A stretch of DNA of 64,000 bases from Aureococcus anophagefferens (Eukaryota > Sar > Pelagophyceae > Pelagomonadales > Pelagomonadaceae), in assembly GCF_000186865.1 (NCBI RefSeq), contig NW_008705581.1:104021-168020 (forward strand). The letters are read 5' to 3'. This document shows positions 41,427 through 51,950 of this stretch, piece after piece. Within the stretch, counting starts at the first letter, position 1, and each line of letters starts with the position of its first letter. The translations under genes and the position numbers were made by a program. Below the pieces are notes generated by a model. That model made no database searches, had not been told where the DNA came from, and was given only the letters and a program-made list of their open reading frames with translations.

Positions 41427-42503
41427 ATGGCCATCGCAAACGCGGGCGGCGCCCCCCAGATCATGTACGTGGACACGTCGAACGAGCCGAAGACGGACGA
41501 GGAGGCCGTGTCCATGATCACCAAGGCGCTGGCCGTCGCGACGGTTTCGGCGATGCGCGCCGACCTTTACTTCAATTTGGGCAACGCCCAGGAGCGCCGG
41601 GGCTTCCCGGAGCTGGCGGCGGACGCCTACCGGTCCTGCCTCGGCGTCGCCCCGGACCGCGCCGACGCGTCGAACAACCTCGCGCTGTCGCTCGCGCGGC
41701 GCGGACACTACGGCGAGGCGGTGGCGGTGGCGCGCGCCGCGTTGGACCGGCTACCCGTCGGCGCGCCGGGCCGCGCGGACCTCTGGACGAACCTCGGCGT
41801 CGCCCTCGAGCACGGCGACCCGCCGCAGTTCGACGAGGCCCTGGCCGCCTACGAGGCCGGCGTCCGCGAGAGCCGGCGCGGCGACTGCAAGCCTTTGACG
41901 AATTTGGGGGCGCTCCGGGGCGCCATGGGCGACGTCGCGGGCGCCGTCGACTGCGCGCGCGCCGCCGTCGCGCTGCAGCCCGAGGACCCCTACGTACGCT
42001 ACAACCTCGCGTCGGCCCTCGACGACGCGGGCGACGAGGCCGCGGCCGTCGACGAGTACGGCCGGGCGTTGGCTTTAAAGCCGGATTTCGCGGCCGCGCA
42101 CAACAACGCGGCGGCGCTCCTGGAGCGCGCGGACGCGCCCGACGTCGCGCGCATCCGGCGCCACTACGAGGCCGCCGTGGCCCACGACCCGGCGGACTAC
42201 GACTACCGGTTGAACCTGGCCGCGTTCCTCGCGTCCGAGGGCGACGACGGCGCGGCGGACGTCTTCGCGGCGGCCGCGGCCGCGCGGCCCGACCGGCCCG
42301 AGGCGCTCCTCGCGCTCGCGGAGCTGTACGCGGCCCGGGGCAAGATCGACGAGGCCTTGGATTTTGCGAAGCAGGGGAAGCTCCAGGCGCCCGGCGACGA
42401 GAGCGCCGCGGCGCTGCTCCGGGAGCTCCTCACGATCTGGCGCGACTCCCTCGACGAGACCCAGGTCCTCGCCGACGCCCTCGAGCACGAGGCGCGCCTC
42501 TGA
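41427..42503 (+). CDS. Tetratricopeptide-repeat protein
   Basis: A single-exon frame of 358 residues starts at ATG 41427. At least seven TPR-like helix pairs are visible: DLYFNLGNAQERRGFPELAA, NNLALSLARRGHYGEAVAVA, LWTNLGVALEHGD…FDEALAAY, TNLGALRGAMGDVAGAVDCA, YNLASALDDAGDEAAAVDEY, HNNAAALLERADAPDVARI, LLALAELYAARGKIDEALDF. They run almost end to end, so the protein is probably a superhelical scaffold that binds a partner peptide. No catalytic domain or targeting signal is seen. It could be a cytosolic co-chaperone or complex assembly factor, and the CS-domain neighbour is divergent. The specific role is unknown. Confidence 0.85.
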   Translation: MAIANAGGAPQIMYVDTSNEPKTDEEAVSMITKALAVATVSAMRADLYFNLGNAQERRGFPELAADAYRSCLGVAPDRADASNNLALSLARRGHYGEAVAVARAALDRLPVGAPGRADLWTNLGVALEHGDPPQFDEALAAYEAGVRESRRGDCKPLTNLGALRGAMGDVAGAVDCARAAVALQPEDPYVRYNLASALDDAGDEAAAVDEYGRALALKPDFAAAHNNAAALLERADAPDVARIRRHYEAAVAHDPADYDYRLNLAAFLASEGDDGAADVFAAAAAARPDRPEALLALAELYAARGKIDEALDFAKQGKLQAPGDESAAALLRELLTIWRDSLDETQVLADALEHEARL

Positions 42504-42614
42504 TTGTGACACTTTTTTAGAGGGGGCGGCGGCGGGCGTCGGGCCCGGCGCCGGCGGGGTTGCCGCCGCCCGTCGACGTTCGGGGCGGGGAGCTCGGGGT
42601 CGCGACGGGGCCGC

Positions 42615-45600
42615 CTAGCTCTCGTAGACCTCCATGGGCGGGCAGGTGCAGATGAGGTGGCGGTCGCCGTGGACGTTGTCGACGCGGCCCACGGTGGGCC
42701 AGAACTTGTTCAGCTTGACGTAGGGCATGGGGAACGCGGCCGTGTCGCGGCTGTACTGGCGGTCCCAGTCGTCGGTCATGACGTCGGCCATGGTGTGGGG
42801 CGCGTGGTGGAGGGGCGAGTCCTCGAGCTTGACCGCGCCGTCGGCGACGGCGGCGATCTCGCCGCGGATGGCGATCAGCGCGTCGCAGAAGCGGTCGAGC
42901 TCCTCCTTGTCCTCGGACTCGGTCGGCTCGATCATCAACGTGCCGGGCACGGGCCAGGACATGGTCGGCGAGTGGAAGCCGTAGTCCTGGAGGCGCTTCG
43001 CAACGTCCTCCTCGACGACGCCGCACTTCTTGAAGGACCGCAGGTCGATGATGAACTCGTGCGCGCACTGGCCGTTCGCGCCGCGGAAGAGGACCTGTGC
43101 CGAATTCAACCGCCGGTTCGGGCGGTCCCGACCAAACTTTGAAATTCTCTCGCTCGGTCAAATCGAAGTCGATTCGGCTGATTCTTGGACGAATCGATGG
43201 CTCTCGTCGGATTCTCGAAGCACAACAGAAAAGGTTGCGTCGAAACTGTCGCATATGCGCACATTGAAGTCGGGTTGAAGATTTGAATTCCGCGCGGAAG
43301 AGGACGTCGTACGACTCCTCCAAACGCTTGGCCATGTAGTTGGCGTTGAGGATGGCGATGGCCGACGCGCGCGTGAGGCCCGCGGCGCCGAGCATCTTGA
43401 TGTACATCCAGGAGATGGGCAGGATGAGCGCGGAGCCGTAGGGCGCCGCTGCGACGGCGCTGTCCTTGCCCGCGGACTCGCCCGTGATGGGGATGAGCTC
43501 GTGGCCCGGCAGGTGGGGCGCGAGGTGCTTGCCGACGCCGATGGCGCCGACGCCCGGGCCGCCGCCGCCGTGGGGGATGCAGAAGGTCTTGTGCATGTTG
43601 AGGTGGCAGACGTCCGCGCCGCAGACCTGTGTGCAAATCAAATCTTCAACCCGACTTCAATGTGCGCATATTCGAATGTTTTGACACAAGCACTTCTGCC
43701 GTGCTTCGAGAACTCGCTGAGAGCAATCGATTCGTCCAGAAATCAGCCGAATCGACTTCGATTTGACCGAGCTAGAGAATTCTGAAGTTTGGCCCCGACG
43801 TCCCAGCTCACTGGTTGATTTCCACACAGCCGCAGACGCCGGGCGACGTCAGGCCGCACTGCGCGTTCAAATTCGCGCCGTCCATGTAGACCTGGCCGCC
43901 GCACGCGTGGGTCTTGGACGTGATGTCCTGGACGGCCTCCTCGAAGACGCCGTACGTCGACGGGTACGTGATCATGATCGCGGACAGGTTGTCCTTGTGC
44001 TTCTCGGCCTTGGCGTTGAAATCTTCCAAATCGACGTTGCCCGCGGCGTCGGACTTGACCGTGACGACCCGCAGGCCCGCCATGACGGCCGACGCCGGGT
44101 TCGTGCCGTGCGCCGACACGGGAATCAAGCAGACGTCGCGGTGGCCCTGGCCCTGGGACGCCTGGTACGCGCGGATCGCCAGCAGCCCCGCGTACTCGCC
44201 CGACGCGCCGCTGTTGGGCTGCACCGAGACAGCATCGAAGCCCGTGATCTTGCACAGGTCCGCGTTGAGCGAGTCGATCATCTCGACGTAGCCCGCCGTC
44301 TGGTCCACGGGCGCGAAGGGGTGCACGTTCGCGAACTCGGGCCACGTGATGGGGATCATCTCCGCCGTCGCGTTCAGCTTCATCGTGCAGGAGCCCAGCG
44401 AGATCATGGAGTGGTTCAGCGCGAGGTCCTTGTCCTCCAGATGCTTGAGGTAGCCTGTGTGGAAATCAACCAGTGAGCTGGGACGTCGGGGCCAAACTTC
44501 AGAATGCTCTAGCTCGGTCAAATCGAAGTCGATTCGGCTGATTTTTGGACGAATCGATTGCTCTCGCGAGTTCTCGAAGCACGGCGGAAGTGCTCGTGTC
44601 AAAACATTCGAATACGCTCACATTGAAGTCGGGTTGAAGATTTGATTTGCACACAGGAGGTAGCGGAGCATCTGCGACTCGGACCGGTGGCTGTTGAAGA
44701 CCGCGTGGGGCAGGATCGACCCGCGCTCGCCGGATCGGTCGACGACGGCGAGATCGTCGAGGTCGCCGACGGTCCGGCAGCCGAAGACGTCGCCCAGGAG
44801 CTTCGCGAGGTCGTCGCGCGTCACCGTCTCGCCGAAGGACACGCCGATCTCCGCCGGCCCGAGCACGCGCAAATTGAAGCCCGCGGCCTCGGCCTTTTTG
44901 GCGACGCCCGCGGCGTCGACGCCGGAGACGACGATGGTGTCGAAGGCCGGCGCGCTGGCGTCGATGCCGTTGGCGTTGAGCGTCTTCGACGCGGCCTGCG
45001 CCAACCCCTTGCAGCGCCGCGCGATGGCCTGGAGGCCCTCGGGGCCGTGGTAGATGGCGTAGGCCGCGGCCATGTTCGCCAGCAGCGCCTGGGCCGTGCA
45101 GATGTTCGACGTGGCCTTGTCGCGGCGGATGTGCTGCTCGCGCGTCTGCATGGCCATCCGCAGCGCGCGGCCCTTGCGCTCGTTCGCCTCGACGGTCTCG
45201 CCGATGATGCGGCCGGGCATGCGGCGCGCGTACTTCTCGGACGTGGCCATGTAGGCCGCGTGGGGGCCGCCGAAGCCCATGGGCACGCCGTAGCGCTGCA
45301 TGGAGCCCACGGCGATGTCGACGCCGAGCGACGACGGCGGCGGCAACAGCGTGAGCGCGAGGGGGTCCGCGGCGCAGACGGAGAGCGCTCCCGCGTCCTG
45401 GGCCTTCTTCGAGATGGACGCGCTGTCGGCGACGACGTCGCCGCGCGTGTTCGGGTACTGCCAGAGCACGCCGACGCAGCCCTCGGGCAGCGCGTCGCTC
45501 GCCGCGTCGCCGACCACCACCGCGATGTCCAGCGCCTCGCAGCGCGTGCGGACGACGGCGATGGTCTGCGGGTGGCACTGGGCGTCGCAGAAGAAGGCGA

Positions 45601-46255
45601 GGGACGCGTTCTTCTTCTTGCCGTTTTTGGAAAGCGCGACGCACATGGACATGGCCTCGGCCGCGGCCGTCGCCTCGTCCAAAAGCGACGCGTTGGCCAT
45701 CTCCATGCCCGTGAGCTCCGTCACGAGGGTCTGGTAGTTCAGGAGCATCTCGAGGCGGCCCTGGGAGATCTCGGCCTGGTAGGGCGTGTACGCCGTGTAC
45801 CAGCCCGGGTTCTCGAGCATGTTGCGCAGGATGACGAGCGGCGTGTGCGTCTCGTGGTAGCCCAGGCCCATCATGGACTTGAGCACCTTGTTCTTCTTCG
45901 CCATGGTCTCGAGGAGCGCCAGCGCCTCCGTCTCGGCCATGGCCTCGGACTGGTGGCTCCCGAGCTCGAGCGGCTCCGTCAGGCGGATGTTCGCCGGCAC
46001 CGTCGACGACACGAGCTCGTCGAGGGACGCGAAGCCGAGCGTCGCGAGCATCTCGGTCTGGTCCGCCTCGGACGGGCCCATGTGGCGCTGCTCGAAGGTG
46101 TCGAGGGGGTCCAGCGTCTTGACCTCGTGCGTGCTCAGCGGCACGACCGTCGCCACGGGGCGGTCGCCGCCCGCCGGCGCCGTGCTGAACGCGGCGCGCT
46201 GGCGGTTCAGCACGCCCCGCAGGAGCCCGAGGCGCCGGGCGCCGGTGAGAGACAT
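42615..46255 (-). CDS. GLDC: Glycine dehydrogenase (decarboxylating), P protein, with three introners
   Basis: The model joins 46255..44665, 44454..43838, 43626..43306 and 43094..42615 (1002 residues, normal for the family). A mitochondrial presequence ([20 protein letters not shown]) starts it. The fold is covered completely: [66 protein letters not shown], and the PLP-binding lysine in [18 protein letters not shown] (Lys749). It decarboxylates glycine and passes the aminomethyl group to the H protein. In photosynthetic cells this is central to photorespiration. Three family-A introners interrupt it at phases 1, 0 and 0; the second lies 12 codons before the catalytic lysine. All three restore the conserved sequence exactly when removed. 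Confidence 0.96.
43095..43297 (-). mobile_element. Family-A introner, copy A6, one end degenerate (203 bp)
   Basis: The duplication in gene sense is GTCCTCTT (plus strand 43087-43094 and 43298-43305). The donor-side end reads CCGCGCGGAATTC instead of CTGTGCCGAATTC. This also creates a longer apparent direct repeat (GTCCTCTTCCGCG) at the two junctions. It is GT-AG, phase 0, between SYD and VLFRGANG. Confidence 0.9.
43627..43829 (-). mobile_element. Family-A introner, copy A7 (203 bp)
   Basis: The exact duplication in gene sense is GTCTGCGG (plus strand 43619-43626 and 43830-43837). It is a GT-AG intron, phase 0, joining LTSPG to VCGADVCH. Orientation is opposite to A6 and A8 in the same gene. 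Confidence 0.95.
44455..44656 (-). mobile_element. Family-A introner, copy A8 (202 bp)
   Basis: The exact duplication in gene sense is GCTACCTC (plus strand 44447-44454 and 44657-44664). It is a GC-AG intron, phase 1, joining SQMLR to YLKHLEDKD. Confidence 0.95.
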
Positions 46256-46850
46256 GGTCTCGATGAACAGGTGTGCGGCGAAGAGCACGCGACAATTGCC
46301 TCTGCGATCCCCGAGTCGACAATTGCCGCTGACGATGCAACTCTGTGGCATCCGCGCGTCTCGTCTCCTCGGCTCATGTTTGCGCGGAAATGAAAACTTA
46401 TACGAGCCAGGGGAGCGATCCGCACACAAGTAGCGCCCTAGAGGCGCGCTACTTTTAATTGTTTTTTCTGCTGGCCGAAGGCCAGCCCTCCTGAGGCCTC
46501 ATGCTGGCCGAAGGACAGCCGATTTTTTTTGCTATGTTTCGGTGGCTGGTCTTCCAAAACAAGGGTTTTTGTTGGTATTTTTATTGATTTATTTTGCGCC
46601 CGAGACGGCAGGCGCGACACTTTTAATTTTAGATCTCTGCCCTGATACGAGCGACGCGGGGCGCGCGACCGCACCGACGCGGCCGCGACACTTGGCCACG
46701 GTACCAATACGGCAAACACGACGCACGACGCCCACCTAGAAAGCCCACCTCCGCCGCGCCGCGCGGCCTCTTACGCCCGAGCCAGGCCTTCGCCATCTGC
46801 ATGTCGCGCTTCCGAGTCCTCTTACGCGCCGCGGCTCCGAGACCGCGGCG
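46256..46850. repeat. Divergent/3' spacer with an AT-rich patch and a palindromic repeat
   Basis: At about 46470-46520 the unit TGCTGGCCGAAGG(C/A)CAGCC occurs twice, each with an internal near-palindrome (CTGGCCGAAGGCCAG), separated by CCTCCTGAGGCCTCA. The surrounding 46440-46640 is AT-rich with long T-runs, unlike anything else in the window, and ACTTTTAATT occurs on both sides (46448 and 46619). A minus-strand open frame crosses it but is a repeat translation. The stretch could be an inserted repeat. Confidence 0.6.
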
Positions 46851-48246
46851 TCAGTCCTTCGTCGTGGGCCGCCGTCGGAGCGCGAGGTCCTCGGCCATGG
46901 CCATGGTGCGCTGGTAGGAGTCGTGGGCCTTGGAGGAGAACCACTCCGTCGTCGTGACGTCGGACTTGAGCTCGAGGAACGGCGGGAACGAGGACCGCGT
47001 CTCCGCGACGGGCTTCTCGACGAAGAGCGTCGTCGTCCCCGCGGCCGCGGGCGGGCTGTGGAACGTGTCGAGCAGGTAGTACTCGTTCTGCCAGATGAAG
47101 GCCTTGCGCGTCTTCTTGATCGACGACCGCTCCGGGTCCGCGTTCTTCAACAACGCCTTGAATTCCCGGAGCGACAGCGTGCGCTCGGCGACGGAGTGCT
47201 CGCCGTTGACGCGCTCGCCGCGGACGCGGTGGTGGTACGTCGTCAGGCCCGGCTGGGACTTGCGCGTGATCCGCGACTCCGTGCCGTCGGACGTCTTGAG
47301 GAAGATGTGCTCGAGGCGCCACTCGGCGTGCTCGCAGTCCGCGGGCAGCCCCGACGGCGCCTCGACGATCCACCAGTGGGGCTTCGCCTTCGGGCCGGGC
47401 ACGCCCAGCGACTCGCAGACCGCCGCCGTCGTCCGCCGCATCTTCTCCTCGAAGCCGCCCGTGTTCTCGATGATGCGCAGGTTGTTGTGGCCGACCCACG
47501 CGCGCGACAGCTTGCCGTCGAGCGCGACGGCCTCGTCCCGCGACTCGGAGCGCGCCTTGTTGTTCTCCAGGGTGTAGAAGGCCTCGGCGCCGACGGCCGC
47601 GGTCACCAGATGGACGACGGCCTCGTAGCGCTGGTCCCTCAGCTGCGGCACGGTCCAGCCGTTCTCCTCGCAGACCTCGTCGAAGGCGTCCTTGCCGACG
47701 TAGGCGAGCACGTCCATGGTGCCCCGGTCGCAGAGCAGCACCGCGTGGCGGCCGAGCGGCAGCGACACTTTGGCCGCGATCTCTTCGAAGCAGTCCTCGA
47801 GGTGCATCTGCTCGCGGAGGATCGCCGTCTCCCAGCCCACGTGCTGGGCCACGTCGTAGCTCCCCGGCGACGCGCCGCCCGTGATCGTCAGCGTCGCGAG
47901 CTCCGGCACGACGAAGACGTCGAAGCCCATGTTCGTCAAACGGAGCGACAATTTGCTCATCGCCGTCGTCTTGCCCGCGCACGGGCCGCCCGTGATGACG
48001 ATGCGGTGCACGCGCGCCGGGCCGAGCTCGCCCGTGCCCGCCGTCCACGCCGGCGCGCGCGTGCTGTTGCGGTGCGTCGGCTGCGCGAGCTCGAGCGGCT
48101 CGCAGGCGGCGAACCGGTCGGCGCCTACGTGTGGTGCATGTTTGCTGTTTTTTCGGCGCGCGTTGAAAGACGCGGTCGTGCGCACCCGTTGCGACGGCCA
48201 AGGCCGCCGCGGCCCGCGGCACGGCCGGCAACAGGCGCGACAACAT
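46851..48246 (-). CDS. Ttd14-like P-loop ATPase/CYTH-type protein
   Basis: The model joins 48246..48186 and 48124..46851 (444 residues). The ATG-containing first exon encodes MLSRLLPAVPRAAAALAVAT, a likely organellar or secretory leader. A 61-nt GT-AG intron (48185..48125, phase 1) of ordinary type follows. The Walker A is HRIVITGGPCAGKTTAMSKL (about residues 60-80), with LLCDRGTMDVLAYVG as the Walker B/lid region. This is the NadR-like AAA_28 fold seen in Drosophila TRPL translocation defect 14. The C-terminal half (RLEHIFLKTSDGTESRITRK, TYHHRVRG, EYYLLDTFHSP, TTLFVEKPV) fits the CYTH-like beta barrel that binds phospholipid in that family. It is inferred to be a GTP/ATP-binding trafficking or lipid-sensing protein. 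Confidence 0.8.
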
Positions 48247-48579
48247 CGCGTCCGACGACGCGGCCTGTGTCGCCCGCTCAGGTTGTCGACTTGAAACTGC
48301 AGAACTTGCAGCGCGCGTGGTCTGCGCCTGCCTGACGCCCCACCCGCCGCCGTGTTGTCGCGTCTGGGTCGAGGCGCCCTCGTCGTGGCGAACCTCGTCT
48401 CCGGCGCGCCGCCAGCGAGCCGCGCGCGGACTCGCCGGACTTCGGAGCTCAGCGGCTCGCGGCGGCTGTCCGAATCGCGACACCGACTCATGTGACCGAG
48501 CCGCCGCGCCGCCTCGCCCGACGGCCCCAAAAAGACGAACCGCGCAGGCGAAACCCATCCAAATTTACGACCCCGCGGC
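48247..48579. other. Intergenic region between two minus-strand genes
   Basis: The 333-bp spacer holds the presumed promoter of the Ttd14-like gene and the 3' end of the sialic-acid-synthase-like gene. Minus-strand frames are open here but Arg-rich and not protein-like. Nothing else was seen. Confidence 0.4.
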
Positions 48580-49754
48580 CTAGTTCTTCGCCTTCTTCTT
48601 CGGGGAATCCGCGCTCTTCGGCTCCGCCTTGCGGAACTTGAGCTTGTCGCGCTGCTCGTCCTCGATGGGCAGGATCTCGGACGCCTTGAGCGTGAGCGCC
48701 TGGTGCGTCGCCTCGAGGTCGCGGACGAGCTTGCCGAAGCCGCCGGCCTCGAGCGACGCCGCGTGGTCCGTGCCCTTCCAGGTGCCTGTGTGGAAATCAA
48801 ATCTTCAACCCGACTTCAATGTGCGCGTGATCGAACGGTGTGAACCAGACTTTTTGGCTTCGAGAACTCGACGAGAGCCATCGATCCATCCAAAAATCAG
48901 CCGAATCGACTTCGATTTGACCGAGCGAGAGAATTTCAAAGTTTGGTCGGGACGTCCCACACCAGCGGTTGATTTCCACACAGCCGGGTGCGGTCCTTGG
49001 TGAAGTGGCGCTCGATCCACTTGGCGCCGAGCGTGTAGGCGGCGACGTCGATGGCGATGCCGAGGTGGTGGCCGCTGAAGGCCAGCTCCTTGACGCGGTC
49101 GCCGTAGCGCTCGTAGAGACGCACGAGCTCGAGCATGCACACGGACGGGAACGGCACCGGGTAGCCCGACGTGCAGTTGTAGACCACGAGGCGCTTCGCC
49201 TGGCCCGTCGCCTCGAAGAAGGCGACGACGTCCTCGATCTCCGCGAGCGTCGTCATGCCCGTGGACACGTGGACGTCGCCCGCGTACTCGTCGCGGAGCA
49301 CCTTGAGCATGTCGAAGTGGTTGTTGCACGCCGACGGCACCTTGAGGTAATCGCAGGGGATGTCCGCCATCTCGCGCGCCGACGTCACGTCCCAGACCGA
49401 CGTCGCCCACTCGATGCCGATCTCCTTGCCGTACGCGTGCAGTTGCTCGTGCTGCTCCTTGCTGAACTCCAAAAATTCGCGGTGCGCGCCGTAGGTCTGG
49501 CCGTAGGCGTTGTGCGGCACGGGGTGCGGCGCGTCGTACTGCTCCTTCGTCAGGAGCTCGCGCGGGCAGCGCTTCTGGAACTTGGCGTACCCCGCGCCCG
49601 TCGCCTTGGCTAAAAGCATGAGCTCCTTGGCCGTCTCGAAGCTGCCCATGTGGTTGCACCCGATCTCCGCGATGACCTTGCAGGGCTCGTACTTGAAGCC
49701 GTCCTTCATCTGCTGGAGGTACGCCGTCGGGCCGCCGGAGACCATCTGCGACAT
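48580..49754 (-). CDS. N-acetylneuraminate synthase-like (NeuB family) enzyme, introner-interrupted
   Basis: The model joins 49754..48992 and 48785..48580 (322 residues). It is a TIM-barrel enzyme. CKVIAEIGCNHMGSFETAKE is the NeuB opening with the metal-binding HMG motif; AGYAKFQKR, CDYLKVPSACNNHFDML, HVSTGMTTLAEIEDVV, LVVYNCTSGYPVPFPSV, FSGHHLGIAIDVAAYTLGAK and the WIERHFTKDRTWKGTDHAAS end of the barrel follow. Such enzymes condense phosphoenolpyruvate with N-acetylmannosamine or a related sugar to make a nonulosonic (sialic-like) acid. No C-terminal antifreeze-like SAF domain is present; the tail is a basic KKKAKN. The substrate cannot be told from sequence. The introner (phase 1) falls in the conserved loop after the last barrel strand. 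Confidence 0.85.
48786..48983 (-). mobile_element. Family-A introner, copy A9 (198 bp)
   Basis: In gene sense the duplication is GCACCCGG upstream and GCACCTGG downstream (7/8). It is a GC-AG intron. The element is about 5 bp shorter than the common 203 bp, with the loss near TTTTTGGCTTCG. Terminal repeats are intact. Confidence 0.93.
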
Positions 49755-49857
49755 GGCGGGTAGCTACCCGCGTGAATTTTTATTGCTGGCGCCGTCACAG
49801 GACGCCGGAGCGGCTTCACTAAAACAAGATGAACCCCTGCGGCAAACATTAGTCTTC

Positions 49858-50712
49858 TCAGTGCCGCCGCAGGAGCGCGCCGTAGCCGGGTATGCGGTCG
49901 TCGACGCCCGCGGCGCGGAGCATGGCCCAGAGGAAGGCCTGCGTCGACGTCACGACGGGCTTGCCCAGGTCCGCCTCGAGCGCGTCGACGAAGCCGTGGT
50001 CGCACGCGCGGAACGCGGAGCACCCGACGACGAGGACGTCCGCGTCGCAAACGTCGACGGCCCGCGCCCAGGCCGCGATGCAGGCCGGCGTCACGGCCGT
50101 CGTCTGCGCGTCGACCTCCAGGCCCATGGTCGCCCGCGCGCGCACGGCGACGCCCGCCTCGGCCTCGAGCGTCCGAGCGTTCGCCGCGGAGAGCGCCTCG
50201 ACGTAGGGCGTGAGCAGCGCCACGCGTCGCGCGCCCAGCGCTCGCAGCGCGGCCACCTGCGCCCGCGCCATGTCCGTCGTCGCCGCCGCCGGGCACGCGC
50301 GCCGGAGCTCCGCGTCGACGCGGTCCTGGCCGAGCGTGAACGCCATCGACGTGCAGGCGAGCCCCACGGCCGTGCAGCGCTCCGGCGGCCGCAGCACGGC
50401 GGCCGCGGCGCCCAGGGACCCGGCGGCGCGCTCGAAGGTGTCCGCGGCGATGGCGTCGCTGTCCATGCGCAGCTTCTGGAGGCGCAGCTCGACGCCCGGG
50501 ACGCCCTCGATGAGCTTCGGCCCCTCGCGGTCGAGGACGAAGTCCGTCGGTATCTGGATGCAGCCCAGCACGGCGCGCGGCGGCGCGCCGAAGGCCACGG
50601 GCGGCAGGCTCGCGAAGGCGCGTCGGACGGCGGCCCCGGGGCTGCCCGCGGCCATCATCGCGCAACTTGCAGAGGCAAGGCCGCGGCACCGTGGGATGAT
50701 GCCGCAAGGCAT
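49858..50712 (-). CDS. Asp/Glu racemase-superfamily enzyme (maleate isomerase / arylmalonate decarboxylase-like)
   Basis: A single-exon frame of 284 residues starts at ATG 50712. The two half-site cysteine motifs of the superfamily are visible: AVGLACTSMAFTLG (about residue 120) and DVLVVGCSAFRACDHGFVDA (about residue 225). Also visible are RVALLTPYVEALSAANARTL, typical of maleate cis-trans isomerases, and KPVVTSTQAFLWAMLRAAGV at the end. These enzymes use paired cysteines without a cofactor for racemisation, isomerisation or decarboxylation. The substrate is unknown. The N-terminal 40 residues have no clear targeting signal. The start lies 60 bp from the divergent SET-domain gene, so a shared promoter is likely. 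Confidence 0.78.
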   Translation of the reverse strand: MPCGIIPRCRGLASASCAMMAAGSPGAAVRRAFASLPPVAFGAPPRAVLGCIQIPTDFVLDREGPKLIEGVPGVELRLQKLRMDSDAIAADTFERAAGSLGAAAAVLRPPERCTAVGLACTSMAFTLGQDRVDAELRRACPAAATTDMARAQVAALRALGARRVALLTPYVEALSAANARTLEAEAGVAVRARATMGLEVDAQTTAVTPACIAAWARAVDVCDADVLVVGCSAFRACDHGFVDALEADLGKPVVTSTQAFLWAMLRAAGVDDRIPGYGALLRRH

Positions 50713-50772
50713 GGACTAGCACGAGACTAGCCGCTCGTGATGATCATCGGTGCAGCGCTTCGAGGCCGCGGC

Positions 50773-51927
50773 ATGAGCCGCTTGCTCGTCCTCGCGTGTC
50801 TCGCGCGCGCCGCGGCGCTCGAGGCGCTGCACCGGCTCGTCGACGCGCACGCGCCGACGCCGCGGCGCTGCCGCGTGGCGACGATCGACGGCCGCCGCGG
50901 CCTCGTCGCCGTCGGCGACGCCGCGCCCGGCGACGTGCTCCTCGAGGTGCCTTTCTCCTGCTGCGTCGTCGAGCGGGACGCCGCGGCAGACGGCTCGCAC
51001 TGGGCGTCGCGGCTCGCGTCGCGCCTCGTCGACCTCGGCGCCGACGATCCGTACGCGGCGTCGCTGCCCGCGGAGCCGCCGCTCGCGCTGCACCGCTGGG
51101 ACTCGGGCGCCGCGCTCGCGCTCCTGGGCAACGCGACGCTCGAGGCCGAGGCCGACGGCATCTACTTCTGGCGCGACGACCAGTGGGCCGCCCACGAGGC
51201 GCGCGGCGGCGGCGGCGACCGCGACGCCTACCTCCGCCTGCTCGACCTCGTCTGCTCGCGGACGCTCCGCTGCGGCGACGAGCTCGTCGCGGCGCCGCTC
51301 CTCGACATGGCGAACCACCGCGCCGAGGACGAGGGCGGCGGGACCTACGGCTGCACGGGGGCGTCCATCGCGCTGCGCGCGGGCCCGCGGGGCAGGAAAA
51401 GAGTGCGAAATTCCCAACTTCAAAGGTTCCTCTCTCGGCCGTTTTCCACTCGTTCTGGCTGATTTTTGGACGAGCGATCATCTCTCGGAACGGTCTCGAA
51501 GCGTGGATGCTTTTTCCGGAACGCGCGCGCGCGGAACACTCACGTTGAAGCGACGTTGAATCTCTCTTGTCCTGCCCAGGCGGGCCCGCGGGGCGCGCGC
51601 GACGGCGACGAGCTCTTCCTGGACTACGGGCGGCGCGCGAACGACCACTGGCTCCTGTTCTACGGCTTCTGCCCGGAGCACAACCGCGACGACGCGGTCA
51701 CCCTCGACGGCGCGTCGCTGTCCTGGCGCGACGCGCCGCTCGCGCCGGACGACGGCCGGCGGCCGGCCGCGGACGCCGCGCTCGCCGCGCTCGGAGACGC
51801 GGCCGCCGGCGGCGGCGGCGAGCAGGCGGCCCTCGCGGCGACGTACCGCGATTCGAAGCGGAGGCTGCTGCGCGCGCTCACGGGCGCGCCGCCGGCGGAC
51901 GCGGCCGCGTCCGCGTTCCTGGCGTAA
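50773..51927 (+). CDS. SET-domain protein methyltransferase (Rubisco LSMT/SETD-like), introner-interrupted
   Basis: The model joins 50773..51378 and 51580..51927 (317 residues). The start MSRLLVLACLARAAALEALH gives a signal peptide; an ATG at 50737 would precede it. The SET fold is seen as RRGLVAVGDAAPGDVLLEVP at the start, then the split-SET region, LLDMANHRAEDE (the NH motif that contacts S-adenosylmethionine), and after the introner GDELFLDYGRRAND followed by LLFYGF. It is inferred to methylate lysine on a soluble or plastid/secretory protein; the substrate is unknown. The introner lies between the two halves of the catalytic core, in phase 0. A short Ala-rich C-terminal domain follows. 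Confidence 0.83.
51387..51579 (+). mobile_element. Family-B introner, copy B3 (193 bp)
   Basis: The exact duplication is GCGGGCCC at 51379-51386 and 51580-51587. It is a GC-AG intron, phase 0. The donor-side end reads GCGGGGCAGG, one base longer than the usual CAGGGCAGG. Orientation is sense relative to B1, B2 and B4. Confidence 0.93.
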
Positions 51928-51950
51928 CCTCGCGTCAATTACCCCCCGCG

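Noticed and set aside
46438..46719. A 93-residue minus-strand frame over the AT-rich patch.
   Set aside because: It mostly translates the repeated GGCCGAAGG unit and T-runs, so it is better explained as repeat DNA.
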